A DNA stretch of 47,675 nt from Solirubrobacteraceae bacterium (GCA_025934395.1 JAICYC010000018.1:1-47675); one strand, 5' to 3'. Shown: positions 23,920 through 32,405, numbered from the stretch's first letter. A program made the numbers and translations. Notes: generated by a model not told the origin, from the sequence alone.

Positions 23920-24252
23920 GTGTCCAACACCGGCAAGATCGCGAAGAACCTCGAGCGCTTCGCCCAGGCGGTGGCAGCTCACGATCGCGAGAACCCCACG
24001 CACACCGCGTGGGGCATCGGGCTCGCGCATTTCGACATGGAGCGCCTCGGCTTCGAGGAGGGCGAGGAGATCCTGCCCGGCATCACCGTCCACGGCGACA
24101 GCGGCGTGACCGGCAACTTCAGGGTGCTCTGCGACGGCGAGCACGACGAGCAGCTCGAGGCCGAGGAGCAGGAGGTCGTGGAGGCGGTCGCCCAGCAGAC
24201 CGCACCGGAGGGCCAGCCCCTCCGCGAGGCGCCCCGGCCGCGCGAAGTCTGA
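23920..24252 (+). CDS. Protein of unknown function, acidic C-terminus
   Basis: A 110-residue protein from GTG. It opens with a helix (SNTGKIAKNLERFAQAVAAH), followed by HTAWGIGLAHFDMERLGFEE, a segment with EILPGITVHGDSGVTGNFRV, and an acidic Glu-rich tail with Pro at the end. No family recognised. Several aromatic/His residues (AWGIGLAHFD) look conserved in style, suggesting a real domain. It converges on the PanE-like gene, 15 bp away. Confidence 0.7.
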   Translation: MSNTGKIAKNLERFAQAVAAHDRENPTHTAWGIGLAHFDMERLGFEEGEEILPGITVHGDSGVTGNFRVLCDGEHDEQLEAEEQEVVEAVAQQTAPEGQPLREAPRPREV

Positions 24253-24267
24253 GCCGACGGGCCGCGG

Positions 24268-25197
24268 CTAGGCGGCGGCGCGCGGCGCCGGGACGCCCGC
24301 GCGCGCCGCGATCACGCCGGCGAGGCGGTCGATCGTGGGACAGCTCAGCCCATGGCGCGCCGCTGCGCGCAGCACCGAGCCCGGGATCGCGTCCAGCTCG
24401 GGCTCGCGGCCTGCTGCGATGTCGCGCTGCATCGAGCTGCCGAGCGTGGCGTGCGCCTGCTCGAGCTCGTCGAGCGCGCGCGCGGGGTCGGCTTCGAGCG
24501 CGCCGTCGGCCTGCGCGGCGGCGCACGCCTCCTCGATCGCGCCCTCCAGGTCCGCGCGCAATGCAGGCGTGTCGCGGATCTCGCCCAGCAGCTTGTCGTA
24601 GGCGCTCGTGGTGCACGCAAGCGCGTTCAGGCGAACGAGCTTCGACCACATCACCTCCGCCTCGGAGCGCTGCGAGATCGGCCTGCGCACGCGCACGGGC
24701 ACCTCGGCGGCGAGCAGCTGCTGCTCCAGCGCGTCGAGCGAGCCTGCGGCGGACTCGTACGCGGACGCCATGCTCACGAGCAGGAACGGGCTCGTGTGGA
24801 CGACCACGCCGGGCTCCGGGCGGTCGGCCTCGACCCTGATCGTCCCTGCGAGCACCGTCTCGGGCGCGAAGCGCTCCCGCAGCAGCGCGATGTGGTCGAG
24901 TCCGTTCAGCAGCGGCAGCACCCCGTGCGGCGGGGTGGACACGCGCTCCAGCGCCGACGCCATCCCCGCGGCCTTCGTGGCGACGATCAGCGCATCGACG
25001 GGCTCGCGCAGCTCGTCCACCGCCCGCGGGCGCTCGACGAGCTCGCCGAAGATGACGCTCTGCACGCGCACGCCGTGCTCTGCGATCGCCTCGGCGGTGG
25101 ACGGGCGCGCGACCACCACCACCTCCGCGCCCGCGCGCGCCAGGGCCGCGGCTAGCAGGCCGCCAACGCCGCCAGCGCCGAGCACGGCGATCTTCAT
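24268..25197 (-). CDS. Ketopantoate reductase-like (PanE/ApbA) dehydrogenase
   Basis: A 309-residue protein of the PanE family, which reduces 2-dehydropantoate with NADPH in CoA synthesis. It has the Rossmann motif VLGAGGVGG, VATKAAG with the catalytic Lys, LLNGLDH with the conserved Asn, and SSMQRDIAAGREPELDAIPG in the C-terminal helical domain. Many paralogues of this family act on other 2-keto acids, so panE itself is not certain. The ATG overlaps the stop of the FAD oxidase gene as ATGA, so translation is coupled. Confidence 0.85.
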   Translation of the reverse strand: MKIAVLGAGGVGGLLAAALARAGAEVVVVARPSTAEAIAEHGVRVQSVIFGELVERPRAVDELREPVDALIVATKAAGMASALERVSTPPHGVLPLLNGLDHIALLRERFAPETVLAGTIRVEADRPEPGVVVHTSPFLLVSMASAYESAAGSLDALEQQLLAAEVPVRVRRPISQRSEAEVMWSKLVRLNALACTTSAYDKLLGEIRDTPALRADLEGAIEEACAAAQADGALEADPARALDELEQAHATLGSSMQRDIAAGREPELDAIPGSVLRAAARHGLSCPTIDRLAGVIAARAGVPAPRAAA

Positions 25198-26783
25198 CGC
25201 GGATCGACCAGCACGCCCGGGTTCATCACGCCGGCCGGGTCGAGCGCATCCTTGGCGGCGCGCAGCCCCGCCGCGAACGCGTCGGGGCGCTGGCGGTCAT
25301 ACCACGGCCTGTGATCGCGCCCCACGGCGTGGTGATGGGTGATCGTGCCACCTGCAGCGACGATCGCCTCGGAGGCGGCGCGCTTGATCGCCGTCCACTG
25401 ATCCACCTCCTCGCCCCGCCGGGCGGGCGCGATCACCGTGTAGTAAGGCGCGGGGCCGTTGGGGTAGACGTGCGTGAAGCGGCAGAACACGTGCCCGCCG
25501 CCGCAGACCTCGCGCACAGCCTCGGTCGCGGCCGCGCGCACGCTCGCGTGGAAGCCGGGAAAGCGCTCCCACGTGATCGCGGTCTCGAACGTCTCGCTCA
25601 GCACGCCCAGCGCGACGAACGAGTCGCGCACGTAGGGGGCGCCCAGGAACGCCTCACGCCAGGAGCTGACCGCGTCGCCGCCGTCGCCGGAGCGCTGCTC
25701 GCTCGAGGATCCCCCGTGCTCGGCGCAGATCTCCAGCGCCCGCCGCATCGAGTCCTCGATCGTGCCACCGGTGGACTCGAAGCCCAGCACGAGGAGCGCA
25801 TGCGTGCCGTCCCCCGCTTTCGTGAGCGCCGCCTCGCCGGGGTCGAGCAGCCTGCAGTTGGACGGGTGAAGCCCCGATTGGGAGAGCTCGCGCACGCACT
25901 CCGCGCCGGTGAGCAGGTCGGGGAAGCGGACCCCCGCCGAGCTGCGATGATCGGGGCGCGGCTGCACCCGCACCCATGCCTCCGTGATCACCCCGAGCGC
26001 ACCCTCGGAGCCGATCAGCATCCTGTCGGGGCTGACGCCCGCACCCGAGCCGGGAAGCCGCCGCGACTGCCACTCACCCGCGGGCGTGATCGCGCGCACC
26101 GACTCCACGAAGTCGTCGATGTGCGTCCACAGCGTCGCGAAGTGCCCGCCCGCGCGCGTGGCCACCCAGCCGCCGAGCGTGGAGTACTCGAACGACTGCG
26201 GGAAGTGGCGCAGGGTGAAGCCGTGCTCGCGGAGCTGCGCTTCGAGCGCGGGCCCGAGCGCGCCCGCCTGGATGCGAGCGCTGCGCGAGACGTCATCGAC
26301 CTCCGCCACGCGGTCGAGCGCGCCGAGGTCGATCGAGGCCGCGCCGTTGTACGCGCTTCCCACCCGGGGGGTGACACCGCCCACCACCGAGGTCCCCCCG
26401 CCGTATGGGATCGCCGCGACGCGGTCGGCCGAGCACCACTCCAGCACCTGCTCCAGCTCGGCCTCGGAGGTGGGCCGCAGCACCGCGTCGGGCGCATGCT
26501 CGAAGCGGCCGTTGAAGCCGTCGACGACGTCGCAGTAGGACTTTCCCAGCGCGTGCGAGGCGCGTGCGTGGTCGCCCGCGTCGCTGATCTGCGCGAGCGC
26601 CGCCGGCGCGGCGATTCGCGGCTCGGGCAACTGCGCCTGCGCGAGCGGGACGGGCGCGTGCGGCTCGCACACCTCCACGCCCAGAGCCTGCGCGATCGTC
26701 GGCGCCGCCTCCCGCAGCTGCTCGACGGTCGGCTGCTGGTCCTCCCAGCCCCACCCCCAGTGCTTGCGCCGCCTGCTGCTCAC
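25194..26783 (-). CDS. FAD-binding oxidase, alkyldihydroxyacetonephosphate synthase-like
   Basis: A 529-residue flavoprotein of the vanillyl-alcohol-oxidase fold. The FAD_binding_4 region reads VAAIPYGGGTSVVGGV, then FPQSFEYSTLGGWVATRAGG as in AGPS enzymes, and the His loop ITHHHAVGRDHRPWY matches their active site. AGPS exchanges the acyl chain of acyl-DHAP for a fatty alcohol to make ether lipids; bacterial relatives also include D-lactate/glycolate-type dehydrogenases. The start is GTG at 26783, 7 nt after TAGACT; the long upstream frame is spurious. It is followed by the PanE-like gene. Confidence 0.87.
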   Translation of the reverse strand: MSSRRRKHWGWGWEDQQPTVEQLREAAPTIAQALGVEVCEPHAPVPLAQAQLPEPRIAAPAALAQISDAGDHARASHALGKSYCDVVDGFNGRFEHAPDAVLRPTSEAELEQVLEWCSADRVAAIPYGGGTSVVGGVTPRVGSAYNGAASIDLGALDRVAEVDDVSRSARIQAGALGPALEAQLREHGFTLRHFPQSFEYSTLGGWVATRAGGHFATLWTHIDDFVESVRAITPAGEWQSRRLPGSGAGVSPDRMLIGSEGALGVITEAWVRVQPRPDHRSSAGVRFPDLLTGAECVRELSQSGLHPSNCRLLDPGEAALTKAGDGTHALLVLGFESTGGTIEDSMRRALEICAEHGGSSSEQRSGDGGDAVSSWREAFLGAPYVRDSFVALGVLSETFETAITWERFPGFHASVRAAATEAVREVCGGGHVFCRFTHVYPNGPAPYYTVIAPARRGEEVDQWTAIKRAASEAIVAAGGTITHHHAVGRDHRPWYDRQRPDAFAAGLRAAKDALDPAGVMNPGVLVDPR

Positions 26784-26790
26784 GGCGGCG

Positions 26791-26796
26791 AGTCTA
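26791..26796 (-). promoter_or_regulatory. Leaderless-type -10 box, FAD oxidase
   Basis: TAGACT ends 7 nt before the GTG at 26783. Confidence 0.5.
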
Positions 26797-26842
26797 TGCG
26801 CCGCGGGCGTCCGGCACCGGGGCCGGGCAGCGCCCCATTGAC

Positions 26843-26848
26843 TAGCCT
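26843..26848 (+). promoter_or_regulatory. Leaderless-type -10 box, NUDIX protein
   Basis: TAGCCT ends 8 nt before the GTG at 26857. Confidence 0.5.
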
Positions 26849-26856
26849 GCACGCCA

Positions 26857-27531
26857 GTGTCCACCGCTCCGCTCCCGAGCCAGGCACCCGAGATCCTCGC
26901 CCGCGGGCCGTGGCCGATGGAGCGCATCACCGCACGCTGGCTCGAGAAGCACTTCGAGCCGCCCGCCACACACGTCGCGGCGGCGGATGCGGCGATCAGA
27001 GAGCTCCAGGACCGTGGCTCGCCGAGCCACGACGGGATCGCCGCGCGCCTCGTCGACTTCACCGCCAGCGCGGACGGGATCGCGATCGAGCTGCAGCCGC
27101 TGCGCTGGGCGCTCCGGCTCGTCCCCGAGGACGCCTCGCTGAGCGTCGCCGCGCTGTGCGTGACGCGCTCCGCCGACGGTCGCTGGCTCGCGGGCCGGCG
27201 CGCGCCGTGGGTGGCCTCGTGGGCAGGGCGCTGGGCGCTCGGCGCCGGCGGCTCGGTGGACCTCGGCGAGAACCCCGCCGAGACGCTCGTGCGCGAGCTG
27301 CGGGAGGAGTGGGCGGTCGACCCCGAGCGCGTGCAGGGCGAGGCTTTGCTGCGCCTGCCGCACAGCCTCGTGATGTTCGTTGGCCAGGCCTGGCTTCCGA
27401 GCGGTGCGGAGGCCGAGGTGCAGATGGACGCCGAGCACGACGAGTACGCGTGGTGGCCGCCCGAGGTCGACGAGTGGCCGCCCGAGGCCGGCGATGCCCT
27501 GCCGCGGATGGCGCGCTGGCTGCAGGGGTGA
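26857..27531 (+). CDS. NUDIX hydrolase
   Basis: A 224-residue protein. The Nudix box GGSVDLGENPAETLVRELRE continues with EW and matches Gx5Ex7REUxEE, the Mg-binding catalytic helix of diphosphate hydrolases. The first 85 residues are an extra N-terminal domain (WPMERITARWLEKHFEPP and so on). The preferred nucleotide diphosphate is unknown. The last codons overlap the DUF3817 gene as GTGA. Confidence 0.9.
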   Translation: MSTAPLPSQAPEILARGPWPMERITARWLEKHFEPPATHVAAADAAIRELQDRGSPSHDGIAARLVDFTASADGIAIELQPLRWALRLVPEDASLSVAALCVTRSADGRWLAGRRAPWVASWAGRWALGAGGSVDLGENPAETLVRELREEWAVDPERVQGEALLRLPHSLVMFVGQAWLPSGAEAEVQMDAEHDEYAWWPPEVDEWPPEAGDALPRMARWLQG

Positions 27532-27872
27532 GCCACGAGCTGCGCGCCGGCGCGGGACCCCTCACGTTCGCGCGGCTGAAGTGGACGTCCTTCACCCACT
27601 CGTGCGTCTACATCGCGCTGCTCCTCAGCGCCTTCGCCGCGGGCGGGCCCCAGCCGCTGACGTTCATCCTCGGCCTCGCGCACGGGGTCCTGTGGATCCT
27701 CATGTCGCTCGCGTGCATCGCTGCCGCACGCCTTCGCGTGGTCACCCTGCGCACGGCTGTCGCGGTGGCGGTGCTGGGCGGCGTGGGGCCCTTCTTCGGC
27801 AGCCTCGAGTTCGTTCGTGAGCAGCGGCGGCGCACGCGGTCAACAGGGTCCAGCCGCTCGATAGAGTTGTAG
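27528..27872 (+). CDS. DUF3817 integral membrane protein
   Basis: A 114-residue protein with three likely membrane spans (about 21-39, 42-65 and 71-90) and the family marks GLAHGVLWI and GGVGPFFGSLEFV. Members are small actinobacterial membrane proteins of unknown role. The GTG start overlaps the NUDIX stop by four bases; the stop is 4 bp before the ATG of the 2-oxoglutarate dehydrogenase gene. Confidence 0.85.
   Translation: MSHELRAGAGPLTFARLKWTSFTHSCVYIALLLSAFAAGGPQPLTFILGLAHGVLWILMSLACIAAARLRVVTLRTAVAVAVLGGVGPFFGSLEFVREQRRRTRSTGSSRSIEL
27862..27867 (+). promoter_or_regulatory. Leaderless-type -10 box, 2-oxoglutarate dehydrogenase fusion
   Basis: TAGAGT lies inside the last codons of the DUF3817 gene and ends 9 nt before the ATG at 27877. 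Read-through from NUDIX-DUF3817 is also possible. Confidence 0.35.
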
Positions 27873-27876
27873 GCGG

Positions 27877-30800
27877 ATGGCTACGGAGACGACGACGCAG
27901 CAAACGGTGGACGTCGTGACCCCGGCCGCGGGGGAGTCGGTCACCGAGGGAACGATCCTCGAATGGCGTGTCAAGGTCGGCGACCCGATCAAGGTCGACG
28001 ACACGATCGTCGAGATCTCCACCGACAAGGTCGACGTGGAGCTGCCCGCGCCCGCCACCGGCACCGTCAGCGAGATCCTCGTCGCCGAGGGCGACACCGT
28101 CACGGTCGGCCAGGTGATCGCGCGGATCGCCGTCGGCGCGGGGTCCGCAGCGGCGCCCGCCGAGCCCGCGCCGTCCGAACCCGCCCAGACGGACGCGAAC
28201 GGGGACGCAACGCCCGCAGAGGACGCCGCGCCCGCTCCCCCTGCTTCCCCGGCGCAGGCGTCCGCCGATCACGCCCCCGACAGCGACGGGCTCGCAGCCG
28301 CTGGAAGCGTCGTCGACGTGCTCACCCCTGCGGCCGGCGAGTCGGTCACGGAGGGCACGATCCTCGAATGGCGCGTGGAGCTGGGTGGGTCGATCAAGGC
28401 CAACGACACGATCGTGGAGATCTCCACCGACAAGGTCGACGTCGAGCTGCCCGCGCCCGCCACCGGGACCGTCAGCGAGATCCTCGTCGCAGAGGGCGAC
28501 ACCGTCACGGTCGGCCAGGTGATCGCGCGGATCGCGGTCGGCTCGGACGCCGCCCCGAGCGCCCCGGCCGCGTCTGCGCCGGCGCCGGCGCCCCAAACGG
28601 CGATCCCCGACGGCGCGCGCGTATCGCCCGTCGCAGCGCGCGCTGCGGCGGCCAAGGGCGTTGACCTCGCTGCGGTTGCCGGGAGCGGGCCCGCCGGGCG
28701 CATCACGAAGTCCGATGTGCTCTCCGCCGCGGGAGGCGAGAGCAACGGCGCAGCGGCCACCGTCGCAGCGCCCGCCGCGCGCGAGGCGAGCTCCGAGCCG
28801 CTGCGTGGCGGCGCGGCCGCGCTCGCGCGTTACATGGAGGCCTCGCGCGAGATCCCCACCGCGACGAGCTTCCGCACGATCACGGTCACGATGCTCGCGG
28901 GGCGCCGCGCGGAGCTCAAGGCCGCGGGCCAGCGCGTGTCGTTCACCCACCTGATCGCATACGCGATCGCGCGGGCAGCGCAGGAGATGCCCGTGATGGG
29001 CACGCACTTCGCCGAAGTGGAGGGCAAGCCGCACCGCATCGATGACGGCCAGGTGAACCTCGGGCTCGCTGTGGACGTGGAGAAGAAGGACGGCAGCCGC
29101 ACGCTGATGGTGCCCGTCATCCGCAACGCAGCAGCGCAGCGCTTCGACGGCTTCCTCGCGGCCTACGACGCGCTCGTGGAGAAGGCTCGCACGAACACGC
29201 TCACCGCGGACGACCTCACCGGCGCCAACATAAGCCTCACGAACCCCGGCGGCCTCGGCACGGTCGCGTCGGTCCCCCGGCTGATGAACGGCCAGGGCAC
29301 GATCATCGCCACCGGCTCTATCGCGTACCCGGTGGGGCTCGAGGGCGTCGGCGCGCAGGTGGGCGCGGAGAAGGTCATGACGATGACCTCAACCTACGAC
29401 CACCGCATCATCCAGGGCGCGGAGTCGGGGCGGTTCCTCGCCCGGATCGAGGCGCTGCTGCAGGGCGAGGACGGCTTCTACGAGGACGTGTTCGCGGCGC
29501 TCGGCGTGGCGCTCGGCGCTGCGCCGCAGGCGCCCGCGCCCACGACGCCGCTGCCCACCGCTGCGCGCAGCACGGGAGCGCCCGAATTCGCCGCCAGCGA
29601 GGATCTGCTGAAGGGGGTGCAGGCGGTCACCACGTTCGTGAGCCGCGTGCGCGGCCACGGCCACCTCGCCGCCAAACTCGACCCCCTGGGATCCGAGCCG
29701 GAGGGCGATCCCGGCCTCGACCCGGTCGCGCTCGGCCTCACGCCGGAGATCGTCGCGAAGCTCCCCGCGGACATCTTCCAGATGTACGTGTCCGGCGCGA
29801 CGCTCGCCGATGCGCTGCCGCACCTCGTGGACACCTACTGCGGCACCAGCGCGTACGAGATCGAGCACATCGCCTCGCACCGCCAGCGGATTTGGCTGCG
29901 CGAGCACATCGAGTCCGGCGCGTTCCGCCACGCGCTCACCAACGACGAGAAGCGCTCGCTGTTCCGCCGCCTGATCGAGGTTGACGCGCTGGAGCGCTTC
30001 ATGCACAAGGCCTACCTCGGCCAGCACCAGTTCTCGATCGAGGGCCTCGACATGACCGTGCCGATGCTCGACGAGATGATCCAGCTCTCCGCCGCGCACG
30101 GCGGCCAGGAGGTCGTCGTGGGCATGGCGCACCGCGGGCGCCTCAACGTGCTCGCGCACAACCTCGGCCGCGCCTACGACACGATCTTCGCGGAGTTCGA
30201 GGGCGCCTCGACGCTGGAGGCGATCACCACGATCCCGCAGGGCGGCACGGGCGACGTGAAGTACCACCACGGCACGCAGGGCACCTACGAGCTGCCCGAC
30301 GGGAACACGATCCGCGTGAACCTCGAGTCCAACCCGAGCCACCTCGAGTTCGTCTCCGCGGTGGTCGAGGGCGCGACGCGCGCCGCGCAGACCTCGCGCC
30401 GCGGGATGCACGCGATCCAGGACACCGACGCCGCCGTGCCGATCGTGATCCACGGCGACGCGTCGTTCCCGAGCCAGGGCGTGGTCGCCGAGACGCTCAA
30501 CCTGCAGGCGCTCGACGGCTACAAGGTCGGCGGCACGATCCACCTGATCATGAACAACCAGGTGGGGTTCACCACCGACCCCGACGACGCCCGCTCCACC
30601 CGCTGGGCGTCCGACCTGGCCAAGGGCTTCGACGTGCCGATCATCCACGTCAACGCCGACGACGTCACCGCGTGCATCGCAGCGGTGCGGCTCGCGTTCG
30701 CGTTCCGCAAAGAGTTCGGGCACGACGTGCTGATCGATCTGATCGGCTACCGCCGCTTCGGCCACAACGAGTCCGACGAGCCCGCCTACACGCAGCCCGA

Positions 30801-32253
30801 GATGTACGCCACGATCAAGAGCAAGAAGCGCGTCTCGGAGCTGTGGGCCGACCGGCTCGTCGCCGAGGGGGTCCTCTCCCAGGAGGAGGTCGACCGCCAG
30901 GGCCAGGAGGTCTGGGACAACCTCACGCTCCTGCACCAGCGCCTGAAGGCCAAGATCGAGGCCGCAGCCGAGCACGACAACGGCCACAGCACCGGGGAGT
31001 ACCAGCTCGACCGGTCCCCGAGCCCCGACGTCGACACCGCCGTCCCCGCGGTGCGCCTGCGTGAGCTCGGCGAGCAGCTCCTGCGCGTGCCGGACGGCTT
31101 CACCGTCCACCCCAAGCTCGTCAAACAGCTCGACCGCCGGCGCGAGGTCCTCGCCGACCCGGACGCGGGCGTCCACGGGATCGACTGGGCACACGCGGAG
31201 GCGCTCGCGTTCGCGTCGCTGCTCACCGAGGGCACGCCGCTGCGGCTGACCGGCCAGGACACCGAGCGCGGCACGTTCAGCCAGCGCCACATGGTGCTGC
31301 ACGACGCCAAGACCGGCCAGACGATGTGCCCGATCCAGTCGTTGCCCGAGGCGCTCGCGCCGATGGAGCTTCACAACAGCCCGCTGTCCGAGCTCGCGTG
31401 CATGGGGTTCGAGTACGGCTACAGCCAGGAGGCCCCAGAGACGCTCGTGCTGTGGGAGGCGCAGTTCGGGGACTTCGTCAACAGCGCGCAGGTGATCGTC
31501 GACCAGTTCATCGTGTCGGGCCTTGCGAAGTGGGGGCAGACCTCTCGCCTCACGCTGCTGCTGCCCCACGGCTACGAGGGTTCCGGGCCCGAGCACTCCT
31601 CCGCGCGGCTCGAGCGGTTCCTCGCGCTCGCCGCAGAGGGCAACATCCGCGTGGCGAGCCCCACCACGCCCGCGCAGTACTTCCACCTGCTGCGCCGTCA
31701 GGCGCGGATCGCCAAGCAGCGCCCGCTGATCGTGATGACGCCCAAGTCGCTGCTGCGCCTGCCCCAGGCGGCGAGCTCGATCGCGGAGATGGCCGAGAAC
31801 ACCCGCTTCCACCCCGTCCTTCCGGAGCCAGGGATCGACGACTCCAAGGTCACGCGCATGGTGCTCTGCACGGGCAAGATCTACTACGACCTCGTGGGCC
31901 ACTCCGAGCGGCCCTCGCACGTGGGCCTCGCGGTTGCGCGCGTCGAGCTTCTCTATCCGTTCCCCGAAGGCCAGATCCTCGAGCTGATGGCGCGCTATCC
32001 GAACCTGCGCGAGGTGCTGTGGGTGCAGGAGGAGCCGCGCAACATGGGCGCGCGCGCACACATGTTCCCGCGCCTCATGCAGATCATGCCCCCCGAGATG
32101 CACTTCGGCTACATCGGGCGACCCGAGCGCGCGAGCCCCGGCGAGGGCTACCCCGCCGCCCACGCGATCGAACAGAACCGGATCGTCACCACCGCGATCG
32201 ACCTGCGCCAGCCGATATCCCAGTACCCGCGCAAGACACCAGGCGAGCGCTGA
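27877..32253 (+). CDS. kgd: Fused 2-oxoglutarate dehydrogenase: two lipoyl domains, PSBD, E2o and E1o
   Basis: A single 1458-residue chain carrying most of the 2-oxoglutarate dehydrogenase complex, which converts 2-oxoglutarate to succinyl-CoA in the TCA cycle. Domains: lipoyl 1 (11-87, lipoyl-lysine Lys51 in STDKVDV); Ala/Pro linker; lipoyl 2 (146-222, Lys186); Ala/Pro linker; peripheral-subunit-binding domain (about 249-283, VSPVAARAAAAKGVDL then GPAGRITKSDV); E2 catalytic domain (about 310-540, with TSTYDHRIIQGAESG, His509); E1 (about 574-1458) with YHHGTQGTYELPDG, the ThDP-type GDASFPSQGVVAET, NNQVGFTT and YRRFGHNESDEPAYTQP. The E2-E1 part is like mycobacterial Kgd and corynebacterial OdhA, which lack lipoyl domains; here they are built in. 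E3 (lipoamide dehydrogenase) is not in the window. The ATG is 9 nt after TAGAGT. Confidence 0.95.
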   Translation: MATETTTQQTVDVVTPAAGESVTEGTILEWRVKVGDPIKVDDTIVEISTDKVDVELPAPATGTVSEILVAEGDTVTVGQVIARIAVGAGSAAAPAEPAPSEPAQTDANGDATPAEDAAPAPPASPAQASADHAPDSDGLAAAGSVVDVLTPAAGESVTEGTILEWRVELGGSIKANDTIVEISTDKVDVELPAPATGTVSEILVAEGDTVTVGQVIARIAVGSDAAPSAPAASAPAPAPQTAIPDGARVSPVAARAAAAKGVDLAAVAGSGPAGRITKSDVLSAAGGESNGAAATVAAPAAREASSEPLRGGAAALARYMEASREIPTATSFRTITVTMLAGRRAELKAAGQRVSFTHLIAYAIARAAQEMPVMGTHFAEVEGKPHRIDDGQVNLGLAVDVEKKDGSRTLMVPVIRNAAAQRFDGFLAAYDALVEKARTNTLTADDLTGANISLTNPGGLGTVASVPRLMNGQGTIIATGSIAYPVGLEGVGAQVGAEKVMTMTSTYDHRIIQGAESGRFLARIEALLQGEDGFYEDVFAALGVALGAAPQAPAPTTPLPTAARSTGAPEFAASEDLLKGVQAVTTFVSRVRGHGHLAAKLDPLGSEPEGDPGLDPVALGLTPEIVAKLPADIFQMYVSGATLADALPHLVDTYCGTSAYEIEHIASHRQRIWLREHIESGAFRHALTNDEKRSLFRRLIEVDALERFMHKAYLGQHQFSIEGLDMTVPMLDEMIQLSAAHGGQEVVVGMAHRGRLNVLAHNLGRAYDTIFAEFEGASTLEAITTIPQGGTGDVKYHHGTQGTYELPDGNTIRVNLESNPSHLEFVSAVVEGATRAAQTSRRGMHAIQDTDAAVPIVIHGDASFPSQGVVAETLNLQALDGYKVGGTIHLIMNNQVGFTTDPDDARSTRWASDLAKGFDVPIIHVNADDVTACIAAVRLAFAFRKEFGHDVLIDLIGYRRFGHNESDEPAYTQPEMYATIKSKKRVSELWADRLVAEGVLSQEEVDRQGQEVWDNLTLLHQRLKAKIEAAAEHDNGHSTGEYQLDRSPSPDVDTAVPAVRLRELGEQLLRVPDGFTVHPKLVKQLDRRREVLADPDAGVHGIDWAHAEALAFASLLTEGTPLRLTGQDTERGTFSQRHMVLHDAKTGQTMCPIQSLPEALAPMELHNSPLSELACMGFEYGYSQEAPETLVLWEAQFGDFVNSAQVIVDQFIVSGLAKWGQTSRLTLLLPHGYEGSGPEHSSARLERFLALAAEGNIRVASPTTPAQYFHLLRRQARIAKQRPLIVMTPKSLLRLPQAASSIAEMAENTRFHPVLPEPGIDDSKVTRMVLCTGKIYYDLVGHSERPSHVGLAVARVELLYPFPEGQILELMARYPNLREVLWVQEEPRNMGARAHMFPRLMQIMPPEMHFGYIGRPERASPGEGYPAAHAIEQNRIVTTAIDLRQPISQYPRKTPGER
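28000..28137 (+). repeat. Lipoyl-domain DNA repeat, copy 1
   Basis: Codons 42-87 of the fusion gene. By hand alignment this differs from copy 2 at only 5 of 138 bases, all synonymous. Confidence 0.85.
28405..28542 (+). repeat. Lipoyl-domain DNA repeat, copy 2
   Basis: Codons 177-222 of the fusion gene; encodes the same 46 residues as copy 1. Confidence 0.85.
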
Positions 32254-32324
32254 TGGGCGCGCTGTGGCGGAGGTTCCGGCAGATCATGGCCCAGCGCCGG
32301 CGCAGACGGCGCGCGCGGCGCTGA
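32253..32324 (+). CDS. Arg-rich 23-residue ORF coupled to the 2-oxoglutarate dehydrogenase gene
   Basis: The ATG shares one base with the stop of the fusion gene (TGATG), a termination-reinitiation layout. The peptide begins MGALWRRFRQIMAQ and ends in nine residues of which eight are Arg; about half of all residues are Arg. Such a peptide could bind RNA or membranes, or the ORF could be translated only for coupling. Chance is possible in DNA this GC-rich, but the exact overlap is suggestive. Confidence 0.4.
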   Translation: MGALWRRFRQIMAQRRRRRRARR

Positions 32325-32341
32325 GCGCCTCGCCGAGGCGC
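32325..32341 (+). terminator. Hairpin directly after the Arg-rich ORF
   Basis: GCGCCTCG and CGAGGCGC pair perfectly around a single C, starting at the base after the stop codon. There is no T-run. Part of it (CTGAGCGCCTC) recurs 29 bp downstream. Likely the end of the kgd transcript. Confidence 0.4.
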
Positions 32342-32405
32342 GCGCGGGGCTGAGCGCCTCCTCGTGCCGCCCGCCGGCGGGCGTCCGTCGGCTGGGCGTC
32401 GGCGG

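Noticed and set aside
29389-32163. 924-codon open frame antisense to the 2-oxoglutarate dehydrogenase gene
   Set aside because: It mirrors the GC-biased third positions of the real gene; its product is Val/Leu/Arg/His-rich with no recognisable motif, while the sense frame has complete catalytic domains.
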